DNA of 45,671 nt from Chara braunii (GCA_003427395.1 BFEA01000935.1:184348-230018); one strand, 5' to 3'. Numbered from the stretch's first letter, positions 1-11,999 are shown. Program-made: numbers and translations. The notes: generated from the letters alone by a model not told the origin.

Positions 1-97
1 CCAGCGACATATCAGCCCTAGGTGAAGGCTGCACTGTGCCGCTGCCAGCGAAGTTTAATTATTCTGAAGTAATTATTTATTCTTGTGATCAGCCTCT
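1..97. repeat. Partial unit of ~120-bp tandem repeat, left of retroelement
   Basis: This segment matches the tandem units at 8977-9370: it shares the stretch with CATCAGCCCTA, TGCACTGTGCCGCTGCC and the AT-rich block with AATTATTCTGAAGTAATTA. It ends in GATCAGCCTCT, exactly where the retroelement begins. The same sequence resumes after the element, so it is the left half of the insertion target. Confidence 0.85.
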
Positions 98-1140
98 TGT
101 GAGGATTGAGCCCTCAAAGGGGCCTTGCCGTGACATACATGTTCTGGGCTAAGGCCCCCAACAAGCCTCGTGCCCGCCCTAAGTGAAGGCGGGGCAGCAA
201 ATCAACAAGAACCCTTTGTGCAAACATTTCACGAAGTGGGGTCCATACAGCTGCAGCACGCCAGTTGGTTGGAGTGCACCGAGTATCGGAGCTCTGCAAA
301 GTGAGAATCCCAGGGCCCCAGAGTTGGTTAGGCCCTGGGCACATAAATGTGAGGCCGACAATGCAGGCTGGATATAGAAGTCGAAAATGCCAATGGGAAA
401 CCGGTCCACTATCTGAATTGGGCCGCAGGCCTTGATGAAAGAGGCGCAACTGCACCTTTTGGGCCCCAACCGCATTGGGCTTGGGTACAGGTACTGGGGC
501 CCAGGCGCAGGCTGAAGGGAGGCCGCCCACACGCAACACTGACATATAGGCAGGGAGGGCGAGTGGGTAGGGATCTTGGCCATTGCGAGCAATGCCGGCA
601 CGCTGCGCGTTTGTGAGGTGTTGCACTGCGCTAGGCTGAGGTAGAGGCAGGCTAGCACTAAGCGGTATAGCGCTGCCTGGGCGCAGGGCGCTAGCGGCCA
701 TAGCCGAGCTGCCTGTGGGCGCAGAGGGGGTGAAGGGCGAAGGTGGTTCTTCAGAGGTGAAGGGCGCTGTGTGGGATAAGAAGGGAGAGTGAGGGTGAAG
801 AGAGAGAAGTACCTGGTGGAGAGGGGAGGTCGACATTGGTGTTGACATCATCACTCGCTGGTCTTCAAGTTGTCTGGTTGCTTTCATGCTGTAGTTGTAG
901 TGATAGGCTGTAAAGTAGGTAGGGCACCTGGTGCCATTCAAGAGAGAGAGCTACATTGGGTTATGTTGTTGGTGTTGCCCGATTGGGGCTTGGACATTAA
1001 CTCACGATTCTTCTGTATCGTTCCCAAATGGATGGTTACTCGGTTCCATTGTGCTATCTGCTCTTGCTTTGACTACTTGGACTTCAGTGTGATTTTGCAT
1101 TCTGGATTTTTGTGCTTCGTCCATATTCATGTTCCTTGCA
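98..1140 (+). repeat. 5' long terminal repeat
   Basis: It matches 7933-8976 nearly base for base over its whole length, with scattered substitutions and small indels. It has the TG...CA ends of retroviral-type LTRs. I could not fix a TATA box or polyadenylation site with confidence. Long open frames on the minus strand here are matched in the other LTR and look like chance openings of GC-rich DNA. Confidence 0.93.
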
Positions 1141-1143
1141 TTT

Positions 1144-1161
1144 TGGTATCGGATCTGGTTC
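1144..1161 (+). promoter_or_regulatory. Primer binding site, initiator Met tRNA-like
   Basis: Three bases after the 5' LTR the sequence reads TGGTATCGGATCTGG. This resembles the TGGTATCAGAGC start of the primer site complementary to the 3' end of plant initiator-Met tRNA, with mismatches after the first seven bases. The position is exactly as expected for minus-strand priming. Confidence 0.7.
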
Positions 1162-2396
1162 GATTCGCCACTTACTTTGGTGCGCTGGCGTTATACAGAC
1201 TTGGTGCGTTGACGATGCTTCTTCGCAGTTGGTTCTTGTGACGTCAGGCCATATTAGGCGCACGACCTGGGTAGAGAGGTGTGCGTCGGAAGGCTATACG
1301 GCATGGGTTCCCGTGGTTACAGCGGAATGTATGATTGGTGATGAGAGCATGCTGATGTGGCATTAAGTTGAGGTAGCACTGCATTGCGTTGTATGTGGTA
1401 CCGAGGCTACGACCGGTCATCAAATGCACACTCAACTCATTGGTGAGAAATCTGTGGTTGGGGGCAGCTATCTCCAGGTACGTTGTTCCCTTACCTTATC
1501 TACTCTCTTAATCTCTTCTTACCGCGAGGAAGTGAGTCCAACTCGAGAGTCCTCTCTTTTGGTGAGGTGTCGTGTGTGCGCTACCTTGAGAGACGACAAT
1601 CTTCCCGGAAGCATTTGGTAGGAGAAAGGGCGGTGCCTCTGAGGGGCCCTGGCCGGAGCACTGGGTCACGGTCACCATGCCAACCCAATGGGAGTGGGTC
1701 ACGCATGCGATGGTTGCTTGTCCATTTTGGCACTTTGCTGCGCTATAGAAGTCGTGCCGGGTGTGCCAGCCCATAAGAGACGCTTACCAGACCGTCTATA
1801 AATACTTCTGGTTGGGACTCGGTGTTGATACTGGATGTGATCGTCGTCCTGACTGCGACGTTAAATAATTCCTCCGAAGATGGGGGCTCTCCTTAAATCC
1901 CTCCTGATCAGCCAGATCACACCGGGTAGTAAGGCTCGTTCCGTACAAGGGTAAATAAGAGTGGATGGGCTGGCTTGCTCGGCAATGACTTGGGGCACAG
2001 GGGTGGGCCGACACAACACACGAAGACACTGCTGCTCAAAGATGCTTTTCGATATGTTGGATTGAGGGGAGGGTAGGTTCTAATTGGTGCTCAACTGGAA
2101 ACACAACCATACCCACTATTCATACATCTGCAACATAGTCTTGTTTTTATTATTGATTAGTTGGTTGACGGACTGCTAACACCTCAATTATGTGCAAAAC
2201 TTCTGTAAGTGAACTAATCAAGATAGAACTAACTATGTTGACAGTCTTTTGTGAATGTTGTAGGCTGCCACTTGATCGGTCAAGTAGGAACCTGCCGGAC
2301 ACATTTATTTTTAGAAAATTAGGTGCCGGTCAGACACATGCTGTGGTAGGACTCCAGCAGGGAGTTGTAGTGCAGACAGTGTTTGCCTAACTGATG
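1162..2396 (+). other. Retroelement leader, no gene recognised
   Basis: About 1.2 kb lies between the primer site and gag. It has no long frame with recognisable protein similarity. A short frame (2190-2390) is in phase with gag but ends in TAA at 2388-2390 just before the gag ATG and has no gag-like content. The leader probably holds packaging signals, which cannot be identified by eye. Confidence 0.5.
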
Positions 2397-4229
2397 AGCG
2401 GGTCAGACACCGATGAGGGTAGAGTTGATAATGCAAGACTGACACGTTCGAGATCACGTAGGATCCCGCACGTGTTCCAGACCCTACAACTGGGAGACGA
2501 AGCTCGACTTCGTGCCGAACGTAGAGCCCGTGCTCTTGCAGCAGCGAGCGCAGCAACAAACCTAACAGCTAGAGAACAGGCAGCAGCAGCCAGAGCAGCA
2601 GCAATGGCTAACGACACAGCCTCTGTTGCATCCTCATCCGGGACTCAGTTGGGGATGCGCCTTGGATCCTCGGGTACTTTCGGATCAGTAGGTTCTGGTC
2701 AGTCCACAATTCAAATGGTGGGCTCGCAGTTAAGCCTGTTGACCCCACGCGGTAGGGAGCTCCTAGAGCTCCAATAGGTCGAAAGGATCCGCGAGCGGTT
2801 AGAAAGGGAACTGAAACAAGCAACCGACAGAGAAAGGGAAATCAAAAATAGAACAGCCAGGCTTGATACATTAGAGGCAGACAAAGCTGCACTAGAGGGT
2901 TTGGATGAGTCAGCCATGTCTGACTAAGTGAAAATATTGAAGAACAGCATGTTGTCGCTGCATGCGCATGTGGACATCAGGTTGGACTTCATGCAGAACT
3001 CTTTAGACCAGATCTTGGACCTTTTGCAAAGGCCAGGATTTAGGCCAGCAGCGCAGTCGCCGTTGCCGTTAACGGCAATGTCAGGCCCCTTTCCGGTACA
3101 AGCTGGCACAGAGCCAAGTGGTACGTCTGCAGCAGCCGCAAAGACTGTTGCTTCTTCTTCTTCTGGGTCAGTGGTGGTTGCTACATCGTCACCGCAGCAA
3201 CCTGTTCCTCATCAGGGACAATTGCAAGGTCAATGGTACCCAAAGACCCCTATGAAACCGCCCCTTGCCTTCTCCGGAGAGAAGAAGGATGAGGAACTCA
3301 ACACATGGTTGAGAACGGTTCCAGTGTGGGTAAGGGCAAAGAGGACTTTGCAGGAGGAGGATGTGATTACTGCTGCATCTTACCTTGCGGGTAAGGCAGC
3401 CAAATGGCTAGATGTATTAGTATCAAAGGCCGGGTACGGATGACGAATGGCAGATTGGGCTAAGACCCTTACGCTAGAACAGTTCTTAGAAATGGTAGAA
3501 GCTCGCTGGCACAATCCACAGCAGGCACAAATTGCCACTGATGCAATGCATAGACTAGACCAATGAAAGTTTAAGGCAGTCAGAGAGCTAACGACTACCG
3601 TTGAGAGCCTCATCGTCGTACCCGGCATACGCTACGATGACCAGGTCTTATTGACCATGTTTGTGAGATGTCTCCCAGAGAATCTCAGGAATTTACTAGC
3701 CAGCGAGGCTCGCCTCGAGTATCACTCGTTTGAGACACTATCTAGAAAAGGCTTAGACTTAGAGGCTACTCTAGGAAGTGCTCAGCCTACTCAAGTAGAC
3801 ACAAGGAAGAAGAAGAGTCCACAGGAATGGAAGAAGAAGGGGAGCAAATTGATGATGGTTGAGTCCGATGGAACTCAAACTGAGATCGAAGAGCTCACAA
3901 ACCTGTTGGACTATTCAGAGTACGACGACGAGGAAACCGCTGAGGGTAGCACCCTCGCCGCAGTTGTAAAGACTAAGGCCGGTGGCCGAGGGAAGGGCTA
4001 TCAAAAGAGTCAAGGGCAGGCCGCCTCCAATCAGACCAGAGTTGCTGATTGGGCCAAGGCAGGTCTTGATCAAGAAGTGTGGCGGGACCGCCGAGTGCGT
4101 GGCGCTTGCATTAACTGTGGTGAATACAGACACACCCAGTATAAGTACAAGAACGCAAAGGTCACGAAGAAGATACCTCCTAAGATGGGGGCACCTTCTT
4201 CCCAGGCTTCTAGCTCGGGAAACACGTAA
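2397..4229 (+). pseudogene. gag: gag, capsid/nucleocapsid polyprotein, four in-frame stops
   Basis: Gag forms the particle core and binds the RNA. I start it at the ATG at 2397 (MSGSDTDEG), because the previous codon in phase after the upstream stop is CTG. One frame runs to TAA at 4227-4229, interrupted by TAG 2775, TAA 2925, TGA 3441 and TGA 3564. The N-terminal third is Ala/Arg-rich, then a coiled-coil-like charged helix (2778-2924). The retrotransposon-gag region follows: KTPMKPPLAFSGEKKDEELNT, AAKWLDVL and the FKAVRELTTTVESL/FVRCLPENLRNLL block. A CCHC knuckle begins CINCGEYRH at about 4105 but its last Cys is Tyr (TAC). The stops sit where Gln or Arg would fit, consistent with C-to-T decay. 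Confidence 0.88.
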
Positions 4230-6485
4230 GGCCGGTGGAAGTTTTAGCTGCTTCTACTCAAGGTGAAGTGGGCCAGATACCCTCCCCACTTCATGAGCAT
4301 GCCATAACTAATGACTCTTTGGTCACCCCGCAGACTCATCCAGACCAAACCATGCTCTGTACGTTGGATGTGTCAGAAGCCTTAGAAGATTTGGAAAGTG
4401 AGTGGTCAAGTAAGGACCCTCGTGAATCTTGGGTGGCACTAAGGAAAGGTCCTAGAGGGGAACATTTCGTTGTGGAAGTTGATGTAGGAGGNCGCAAATG
4501 TGGTGCCTTCNNAGACATCGGNTCCACGCNGAACTACATAAGTCNNGACTGTTTGGAAAGGCTGCACCTANAGGACCGGGTACAACACCTTAGTAGACCC
4601 GTAGCNTCTACTTTGGNCAATAAGGAGNNCATGATTGTCACNGACTATATCAAGGATGTAGTCTGCACCTTCTCCTATGGAGGAGGGGAACTTAATCACA
4701 AGATTTCGTTCCTGGTTAGCGACGACTTACCGTTTGATATGCTGTTAGGAATGTACTACCTTGAGGTTGCCAAACCCCAGTTTGACTGGGACAAGAAGGT
4801 GCTAAAACATAAGTTGCCTGATGGAAGAACAGTTAGACTGACTAAGTTCAAAGCCAGTAGTATAATCGATACCTATGGCTGCTTGTGTGCATCAACGTTT
4901 TATAACTATTATAAACAGAACCAAGAGGAGGGTATGTACCTAGTGTATGTCTCTGAGAACGGGGCGACCGTTAAAACACCCCCAGAGATAGAACACGTCA
5001 TTGCTAAGTTCCCTGATCTGTTTAAGGAACCTACAGGAGTCGTAGAGAGGGAGATTGTCCACGCCATAGAAATCATTCCACGGAGTAAAACCCCAAAGGG
5101 AAGGATCTATAGGATGGCTCCGGCCGAGTTGGACGAGCTTCGGCAACAACTGAAAGAGCTTACAGAGAAGGGATGGATCCGACCGAGTACTTCCCCCTAC
5201 GGATCTCCAGTGCTATTTGTACCGAAGAAGGGGGGTACATTGAGGATGTGCATTGATTATAGAGGCCTCAATGCCATCACAGTAAAGAAAGCAGAGCCTC
5301 TACCTCGCATAGACGACCTATTGGATAGGGTGCAGGGATGTAAGTACTATAGCAAGATAGACTTAAAATCCGGCTACCATCAGATTGCAATCAGACCTGA
5401 GGATCAGCACAAGACTGCTTTTCAGACCAGATACAGTCTGTATGAATTTGTAGTGATGCCCTTTGGCCTTTGCAATGCGTCGGGTACATTCCAGCACGCC
5501 ATGAATAGGATCTTCCATGACCACTTAGATAAGTTTGTCGTAGTCTACCTTGACGATATTCTTATCTTTAGTAAGTCTGTCGAAGAGCATGCACAACACA
5601 TGGAGATTGTACTTTCACTCTTGCGACAACACAAGTATAAGGTCAACCTAGAGAAATGTGAGTTCGGACGCACTAAGATCTTATACTTGGGTCATGAAGT
5701 ATCCGCGGAAGGTATTAGGCCGGAAGATGCGAAAGTGGCTAGTATAAGGGACTGGCCACGACCTCAGACTGTTACNGAGGTCAGATCTTTCTTAGGAATG
5801 TGCAGCTACTATAGAAACTTCGTGAAGAACTATTCCACAGTCGCCTCTCCTTTGATTGATCTAACTCGACTTGACACGCCGTGAGACTGGAGTGATGAGT
5901 GCAAGGCTGCTTTCAGACGATTGAAGCATGCACTCATGAATCATGAGGTTCTCATGGTGCCCGATCCTCAGAAGCCATTCATTGTAACCACTATCGCAAG
6001 CCAATACGACATTGGCGCAGTGCTGGCTCAGTAAGATGGGAAGAAGTTGAGACCGATTGAGTATATGAGCAAAAAGATGCCATCTAAGAAACTGGGAAAG
6101 TCCACCTATGAAAGGGAACTCTATGCTCTCTACAAAGCACTTGTCCATTGGAGGCACTTCCTGTTGGGACGGTTTTTCTACTTGAGAACTGACCATCAGA
6201 CCCTCAAATGGATCAAGACTCAACCGGCTCTTTCTGATGCACTCAAGCGTTGGATCGAGGTCATAGATCAATATGACTTCAAGCTAGAGTATCTGAAGGG
6301 AGAGTACAACAAGGTCGCAGATGCGCTATCACGTAGGGCAGACTACCTAGGGGTGCTCGTTTCTGATTTTAGTGTATCTGAAGAACTCACTCAATCGTTG
6401 GTGGGTTCCTATCAGGAAGACCCTGTCACGATGGACATCATACGCACACTTCAGGCAAAAGACAAGGCCACAGAAAATAAGTTTG
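4214..6485 (+). pseudogene. pol: pol 5' part: protease, reverse transcriptase, RNase H
   Basis: Pol lies in the -1 frame relative to gag and opens at 4214 after a TAG, so the gag/pol overlap is only ~16 bp. A retropepsin-like site around 4500-4545 (CGAF.DI.ST.NYIS) is partly masked by N. Reverse transcriptase is intact over 5040-5880, with LPRIDDLLDRVQGCKYYSKI, VMPFGLCNASGTFQHAMNR and the catalytic VVYLDDILIFSKS at about 5545. RNase H follows, with TGA at 5882 and TAA at 6032. Its first catalytic Asp is lost: TTIASQYDIGAVL stands where TTDASQYGIGAVL is usual. The later Glu (YERELYAL), Asp (LRTDHQTLKW) and Asp (VADALSRR) remain. A frameshift near 6430-6500 moves the frame before integrase. Confidence 0.92.
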
Positions 6486-7895
6486 TGGGTGGACGGGCTT
6501 CTCTTTCTTGATAAGGCCGGAGTTAAAAGGTTAGTTGTTCCATCCAGTAAACGTTTGCGTAGTTTATTCTTAGGAGAATGTCATGACGCAACCAGACACT
6601 TTGGGTACAAAAAGACGAGTGTTAATGTAGTACAACGATTTTGGTGGCCTGGAACGCTAGAAGATGCAAAGAAGTATGTAGAGACCTGCCAGGTCTGTCA
6701 GCGGGACAAGCCGCGAACTTAAGCACCGCTTGGGTTGTTGAAGCCGCAACCTATCCCCGCTGGTCCAAAACAGAGTGTTTCCATGGACTTTATGGACACC
6801 CTGGTGACCAGTAGGAGTGGCAAGAGGCACATCTTTGTCATCATTGACAGATTCACCAAATACGCTAGACTAATTGCCATGCCAGAGACCGCAAGGACTG
6901 GCCATGTCATCAAGTTGTTCATGGACAACTGGGTGCGTGATTTTGGACTACCAAAGTCAATAGTTAGTGACAGAGATGTCCGCTTCACAAGTGAGCTATG
7001 GAAGAAGACTGTTGAACAGATGGGCAGTCAGCTTCGGATGACTTCAGGGAATCATCCCGAAGCCAATGGACAGGCCGAACAGATGAACAGAGTTGTACAA
7101 CACCTGCTGAGGCATTACATCAAGCCCAACCAGGATGACTGGGATGATAAGTTGCCTCTCATCACCAACCCGTACAACAACGTTGTACACAGCAGTACCG
7201 GCGTTAGTCCTAATCAGCTGCACTTGGGATGGAAGCCTAGATCAGCTCTGGACTTCCTCCTACCTGAAAACCGACCCTCTGCAACTCCAGGCACACTTGA
7301 GTATGGTGTGTAGTATGAGAAGTTGCTGCAGCAAGCTATCGAGCACATCAAGAAAGCTCAGCAAGCAATGATTGCTTTTGAGAACAAACATGATCGGCAG
7401 TCCTCATTTCAGGTAGGAGAACGTGTTTGGGTCAAGGCTAGTGCGCTAGGACAGGAATTCGGAATCTCTCGTAAACTAATGCCTCAGTATTTTGGTCCCT
7501 GGGAAGTCCTGGACATAGTCGGGGATGAGTTGGATGGTCCTACCTATGTTATCCGCATCCCTGGTCATCTGCGCACTCACCCTGTCTTTCATGCCTCAAA
7601 GCTTGCACCTTTCGCTGAGACAGATCAATTCCCTTTAAGGAGATCGATATGGCCCCCAACCATGGATGGCCAAGTGGATATCGACGACATTGTGGATCAG
7701 AGAGACCTGCCTGTTCCAAAGCCACTGGGTAGAGGAAGACCTCCCAAGCCCAAGAGAGAACATCGTGTCAGATTCAGGCATTATACGGATCCAAAAGAAG
7801 ATCGATGGTTTACCAGAGAGGAACTGATTGACACAGCTCCTCAAGTGGTGGCAGAATATGAGAGGATGTTAAAAGGGAAGGCACCTGCGAAGTAA
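6486..7895 (+). pseudogene. pol: pol 3' part: integrase with GPY/F module and chromodomain
   Basis: After the frameshift the frame holds the HHCC zinc finger (ECHDATRHFGYKKT ... CQVCQRDK, about 6580-6715). The integrase core follows, with Asp in SVSMDFMDTL (about 6785), Asp in IVSDRDVRFTSE (about 6965) and Glu in HPEANGQAEQMNR (about 7060). Then come the GPY/F module (YFGPWEVLDIV, about 7490) and a chromodomain-like tail (HRVRFRHYTDPKEDRWFTRE, about 7760-7860), which in chromoviruses guides integration. TAA at 6720 and TAG at 7311 interrupt it at sites where Gln fits (RDKPRT/APLG and EYGV/YEKL). TAA at 7893-7895 is probably the true terminator, 37 bp before the 3' LTR. Confidence 0.92.
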
Positions 7896-7919
7896 GCATC
7901 TCAACGGACTTTCGAAGCT

Positions 7920-7932
7920 AAGGGGGATGGAA
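7920..7932 (+). promoter_or_regulatory. Polypurine tract
   Basis: The run AAGGGGGATGGAA abuts the TG start of the 3' LTR. A purine tract in this position primes plus-strand DNA synthesis in LTR retroelements. Confidence 0.85.
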
Positions 7933-8976
7933 TGTGAGGATTGAGCCCTCAAAGGGACCTTGCAGTGACATACATGTTCTGGGCTAAGGCCCCCAACAAG
8001 CCTCGTGCTCGCCCTAAGTGAAGGCGGGCCAGCAAATCAACAAGAGCCCTTTGTGCAAACATTTCACGAAGTGGGTCCATACAGTTGCAGCACGCCAGTT
8101 GGTTGGAGTGCACCGAGTATCGGAGCTCTGCAAATGTAGAATCCCAGGGCCCCAGACTTGGTTAGGCCCTGGGCACATAAATGTGAGGCCGATAATGCAT
8201 GTTGGATATAGAGGCCGAAAATGCCAATGGGAAACCGGTCCACTATCTGAATCTGGCCGCAGGCCTTGATGAAAGAGGCGCAACTGCATCTCCTGGACCC
8301 CAACCGCATTGGGCCTGGGTACAGCTACTGGGGCCCAGGCGCAGGCTGAAGGGAGGCCACCCACACGCAACACTGACATATAGGCAGGGAGGGCGAGTGG
8401 GCAGGGATCTTGGCCATTGCGAGCAATGTCGGCACGCTGCGCGTTTGCGAGGTACTGCGCTGCGCTAGGCTGAGGTAGAGGCAGGCTAGCGCTAAGCGGT
8501 AGAGCGCTGCCTGGGCGCAGGGCGCTGGCGGCCATAGCCGGGCTGCCTGTGGGCACAGGGGGGGTGAAGGGCGAAGGTGGTTCTTCGGAGGTGAAGGGCG
8601 CTGTGTGGGATAACAAGGGAGAGTGAGGGTGAAGAGATAGACGTACCTGGTGGAGAGGGGAGGTCGACATTGGTGTTGACATCATCACTCGCTGGTCTTC
8701 AAGTTGTCTGGTTGCTTTCATGTGGTAGTTGTAGTGATAGGCTGTAGAGTAGGTAGGGCGCCTGGCGCCATTCAAGAGAGAGAGAGCTACATTGGGTTAT
8801 GCTGTTGGTGTTGCCCGATTGGGGCTTGGACATTGACTCACGATTCTTCTGTATCGTTCTCAAATGGATGGTTACTCGGTTCCATTGTGCTATCTGCTTT
8901 TGCTTTGACTACTAGGACTTCAGTGTGATTTTGCATTCTAGATTTCTGTGCTTCGTCCATATTCATGTTCCTTGCA
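7933..8976 (+). repeat. 3' long terminal repeat
   Basis: It is the partner of the LTR at 98-1140, with the same TG...CA ends and near-identical sequence. Directly after it comes CTCT, the target-site duplication, and the interrupted tandem repeat continues. Confidence 0.93.
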
Positions 8977-9370
8977 CTCTAATTGGCTGATCACCAGTCC
9001 AAGTGTCAGCGACACATCAGCCCTAAGTGAAGGCTGCACTGAGCCGCTGCCCGTGAAGTTTAATTATTCTGAAGTAATTATTTATTCTTGTGATCAGCCT
9101 CTAATTGGCTGATCACCAGTCCAAGTGTCAGTGGCACATCAGCCCTAAGTGAAGGCTGCACTGTGCCGCTGCCCGCGAAGTTTAACTACTCTGAATTAAT
9201 TATTATTCTTGTGACAACCTCTAACTGGCTGATCACCGGCCCATGTGCCAGCGGCACATCAGCCCTAAGTTCACACTGTGCCGCTACCCTTGAAATTTAA
9301 TTATTCTGAATTAATTATTATTCTTGTGATCTGCCTCTAATTGGTTGATCACCAGTCCATGTGCCGCTCC
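8977..9370. repeat. ~120-bp tandem repeat, target of the retroelement
   Basis: Units begin with CTCTAATTGGCTGATCAC at about 8977, 9099, 9219 and 9335, giving periods of 122, 120 and 116 bp. Each carries a GC-rich part with CACATCAGCCCTAAGT and an AT-rich part with AATTATTCTGAA. The unit junction can form a hairpin, because GTGATCAGC and GCTGATCAC flank CTCTAATTG. The array ends near GTGCCGCTCCCCCGCG. Confidence 0.9.
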
Positions 9371-11999
9371 CCCGCGCATTAAAGCCACTGATCGTAGCCG
9401 AGTCTCATTCTCGGTAGTATTTCCACTTCCCCGAACCCAGCCAAGGTCTGGGCTAGGTACACGGAGGGGAGGAGAAGCAAGGCGGAGGGAAAGAGAGAGA
9501 AAGAGCTACCACGCGGTGGCATGACGCTGCGTGGCAGGTGTCAATGGCCATGTACTAGTGGGAAGCTCGTTCTCATTCTGGTGGGTGGATCTGGTCATGT
9601 TTTTGTGGCAAGTTCATTCACGTTTGGGTGCTTGAAGACAAAACGAGGGAGTAGGGGGAGGAAGCCGCGCACGTGCGCGTGCACCATTGGAGGAATTGGG
9701 GGCGCAGATCTGCACACAATAGGGAGAGAGCGAGCGAGAGAGAGAGGGAGAGCAGCCGCGAGGGAGCATGACGTAGCGATGTGGCGAAGTTGACTGATCG
9801 CGTCTTTTTCTAGCGGGAAGTTCATTCCCATTAGGAGCATTGCAAGCAGGCGCATCTGGCCATGTTCAAGTGAGAAGTTTGTCTTTCATTAAAACATAAA
9901 CTGAGGGCTGTATCTGGCCCTGTTCAAGCGAGGAGTTCATCCTTCATTTAAACACAAATTGAACGACGTATCGTCTTAGCAAGAAGTTCATTCTCATTTA
10001 AAATGCTCGCTGGCGGAGGGAATACCATTTATTATTTATTTATTTGTTCATTTCTCATTCGGTTGAAAACACTCTGCATCTGGCTCTAGTCGAGACTAGA
10101 TACATTTGGGACAGTGGAACTGAGCGAGCCAACTGTGGGAGATCTTCGTGGGGAAAGTGAGGATCAGAGAAAGAGCGAGAACAAGAGAGGGGAAGAGGGA
10201 TAGCTCATCCGGTAAGCGGACTGGAGACGGACAAGTGCGGAAAGCTGAGTAAGGGCTCTGTTGATCTCTGTGAGCATGCTTCTTCTGTACATGTAATGGC
10301 AATAATAATAGTAATAATAATAAAATTGGGAGGAGCGAAATTGCAAACTTCAGTTGATAAGATTGAGTAAGCTTCATAAAAGTCTCCTCTTCAGCCCCGA
10401 GTGGTCCTGTAGATCTTCGATGCTGGGACTTAGAACTCAGACCAAATGAGCCAGCAAGAACTCAAGGGGTTCTCTGCGAAAACCCGAGCGGTTCGGCAGG
10501 CAATCAAATGCATTCAAGTAGTTCCCAACATCCGGTGTTTTTTTTTGTAATCCTAAAGCTCGGACTATGTTGCTCCAAGCTTAGGATCGAAGACTTGGCA
10601 GAACGACAGTCACACATAGGTCAGCAAAAATTTACAGCAACATAAAGTCAAGAAACACAGTAAATTAAATATTATAAATTCTGAACTAGTCTATGAAATC
10701 AGTGGCCCTGAGTTTGGACCATGGACCCAACCACTCAGTGACGGACATAGGAGGAACGGAAATCAGCAACGTGAAAGCTCGGACTCCCCCAGCCTGTAAG
10801 CTCCTCTGAAGGCATAGGCTTCGCAATGTTTGTAGATTCAGCGAACGTCTGCAGACTCAAGGGATATACAGACTCGGGGAAACTAGTGAAACCAGGCGGA
10901 CTTGAATGATGAGCGGATGAGTATGGATTGAACAGGTTTAAAGGACTGGGTGGACTCAAGGGTTAACGATGTAGAATCTCAGAATCAGCTCACTGAGTGG
11001 CGGGTTCAACTAAGTAAACTGAGCAGGGTTTGTTCTCCCTGCAGAGACTCGAAATTGAGTCCCAATGAGGGAGAGGCAGAGGGCTCGACTAAGTCATGGA
11101 CTCAACAAAGTCTGTACTCTCTGCAGAGGCTCGAAGTTGAGCATGGTCAGCTGAGTACACTATGCAAAACACAAACTAGGTGTCAACGAGTCATGGGGCC
11201 AAGACGCAGGCTCCCAAACTCAGATGCAGTCTCAAACGTATCCAATACTCAGATCGCAGATTTCAGAACAACAATTTATCCGTGAACTCGGAGAGTAACA
11301 GCAAGGCCCTAGAGAGGAGACGAGCGATAGCCGTTTGTTGGCTCTTACTGAGAACTTTGGCAGGTCTCAAATACAAAATAGGAGGATATGAGTATTACAG
11401 ATTCCCAAAACTAGACAACAGATGTTACAGTCTCACTCACACACAGGAGGATTAACAACCACATCACTGACTGAAAGGACAATACTCGATTTGCGCTCTG
11501 TAAAGTTCAGGGAGCAGGTGCACAACTACCAACTAAAAGATTTGCAGGCTCTACATCTTGACTGAACAGTCTGTTGACTCAGATACTCAGACCCAAGCTG
11601 AGCAGTTAGCAGACGCAAACTTAGACAAGCAACGGAAGGTTAGCAGATTAATAGGCCCATACCTTGTGAACCCGGACCAATTAAGCCTTAGGTCCCAATA
11701 GGTTTAGGCTGAGAAGACAGCATTGGGTTGTACTCCCTGAGTCAGATAATTATCATCGGACCGTAGCTTGACACTGCAATTTTTCTGCTGAACCAGATGT
11801 TGCAGGCGGCAGTTGTAGACTCTGCATTTTACATGCAAACCCAGAAGCCCGCGTGTAATATGGGTTGACCCATGGTTGGCTTGAAGCTCACGCGCTGGGC
11901 CGAGTCATCAGTCGACATCTAAATACTGAGACCTTGTGTGCGGTTCACTGGGACCGAAACGTAGCTGCTTATTAAATAAAAGGGCATCAAGTTGAGTCC
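9371..11999. other. No gene seen
   Basis: Short open frames on both strands are low in complexity or lack any recognisable motif. There are GA-rich stretches (about 9480-9500 and 9720-9760), a short TAA/TAATAA microsatellite near 10300-10325 and a T tract at 10541. From about 10700 the sequence is rich in ACTCAG/AGACTC words, grading into the satellite to the right. I support no gene or RNA here. Confidence 0.5.

Larger units (their letters stand above)
98..8976 (+). mobile_element. Full-length Ty3/gypsy LTR retrotransposon with chromodomain, decayed
   Basis: The element has two ~1.04-kb LTRs that begin TGTGAGG and end TTCCTTGCA, a primer binding site directly after the 5' LTR, gag, pol in the order protease, reverse transcriptase, RNase H, integrase, chromodomain (the Ty3/gypsy order), and a purine tract before the 3' LTR. 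CTCT flanks both ends (94-97 and 8977-8980). The two LTRs differ at about 5% of positions over the first ~330 bp compared by eye. Eight in-frame stops, one frameshift and altered catalytic or binding residues make it non-autonomous now. The single N characters at about 4492-4642 and 5776 lie inside pol. Confidence 0.95.

Noticed and set aside
114-941. 275-residue minus-strand frame and its copy at 8014-8775
   Set aside because: Both lie wholly within the LTRs and are homologous only because the LTRs are; Pro/Ser-rich with no domain.
2397-7895. Alternative genetic code with TAA/TAG read as Gln
   Set aside because: Tempting because many in-frame TAR codons sit at Gln positions here and in the Ulp1-like gene, but TGA stops also interrupt the same frames and pol appears to end at a TAA just before the LTR. 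C-to-T decay explains all of them.
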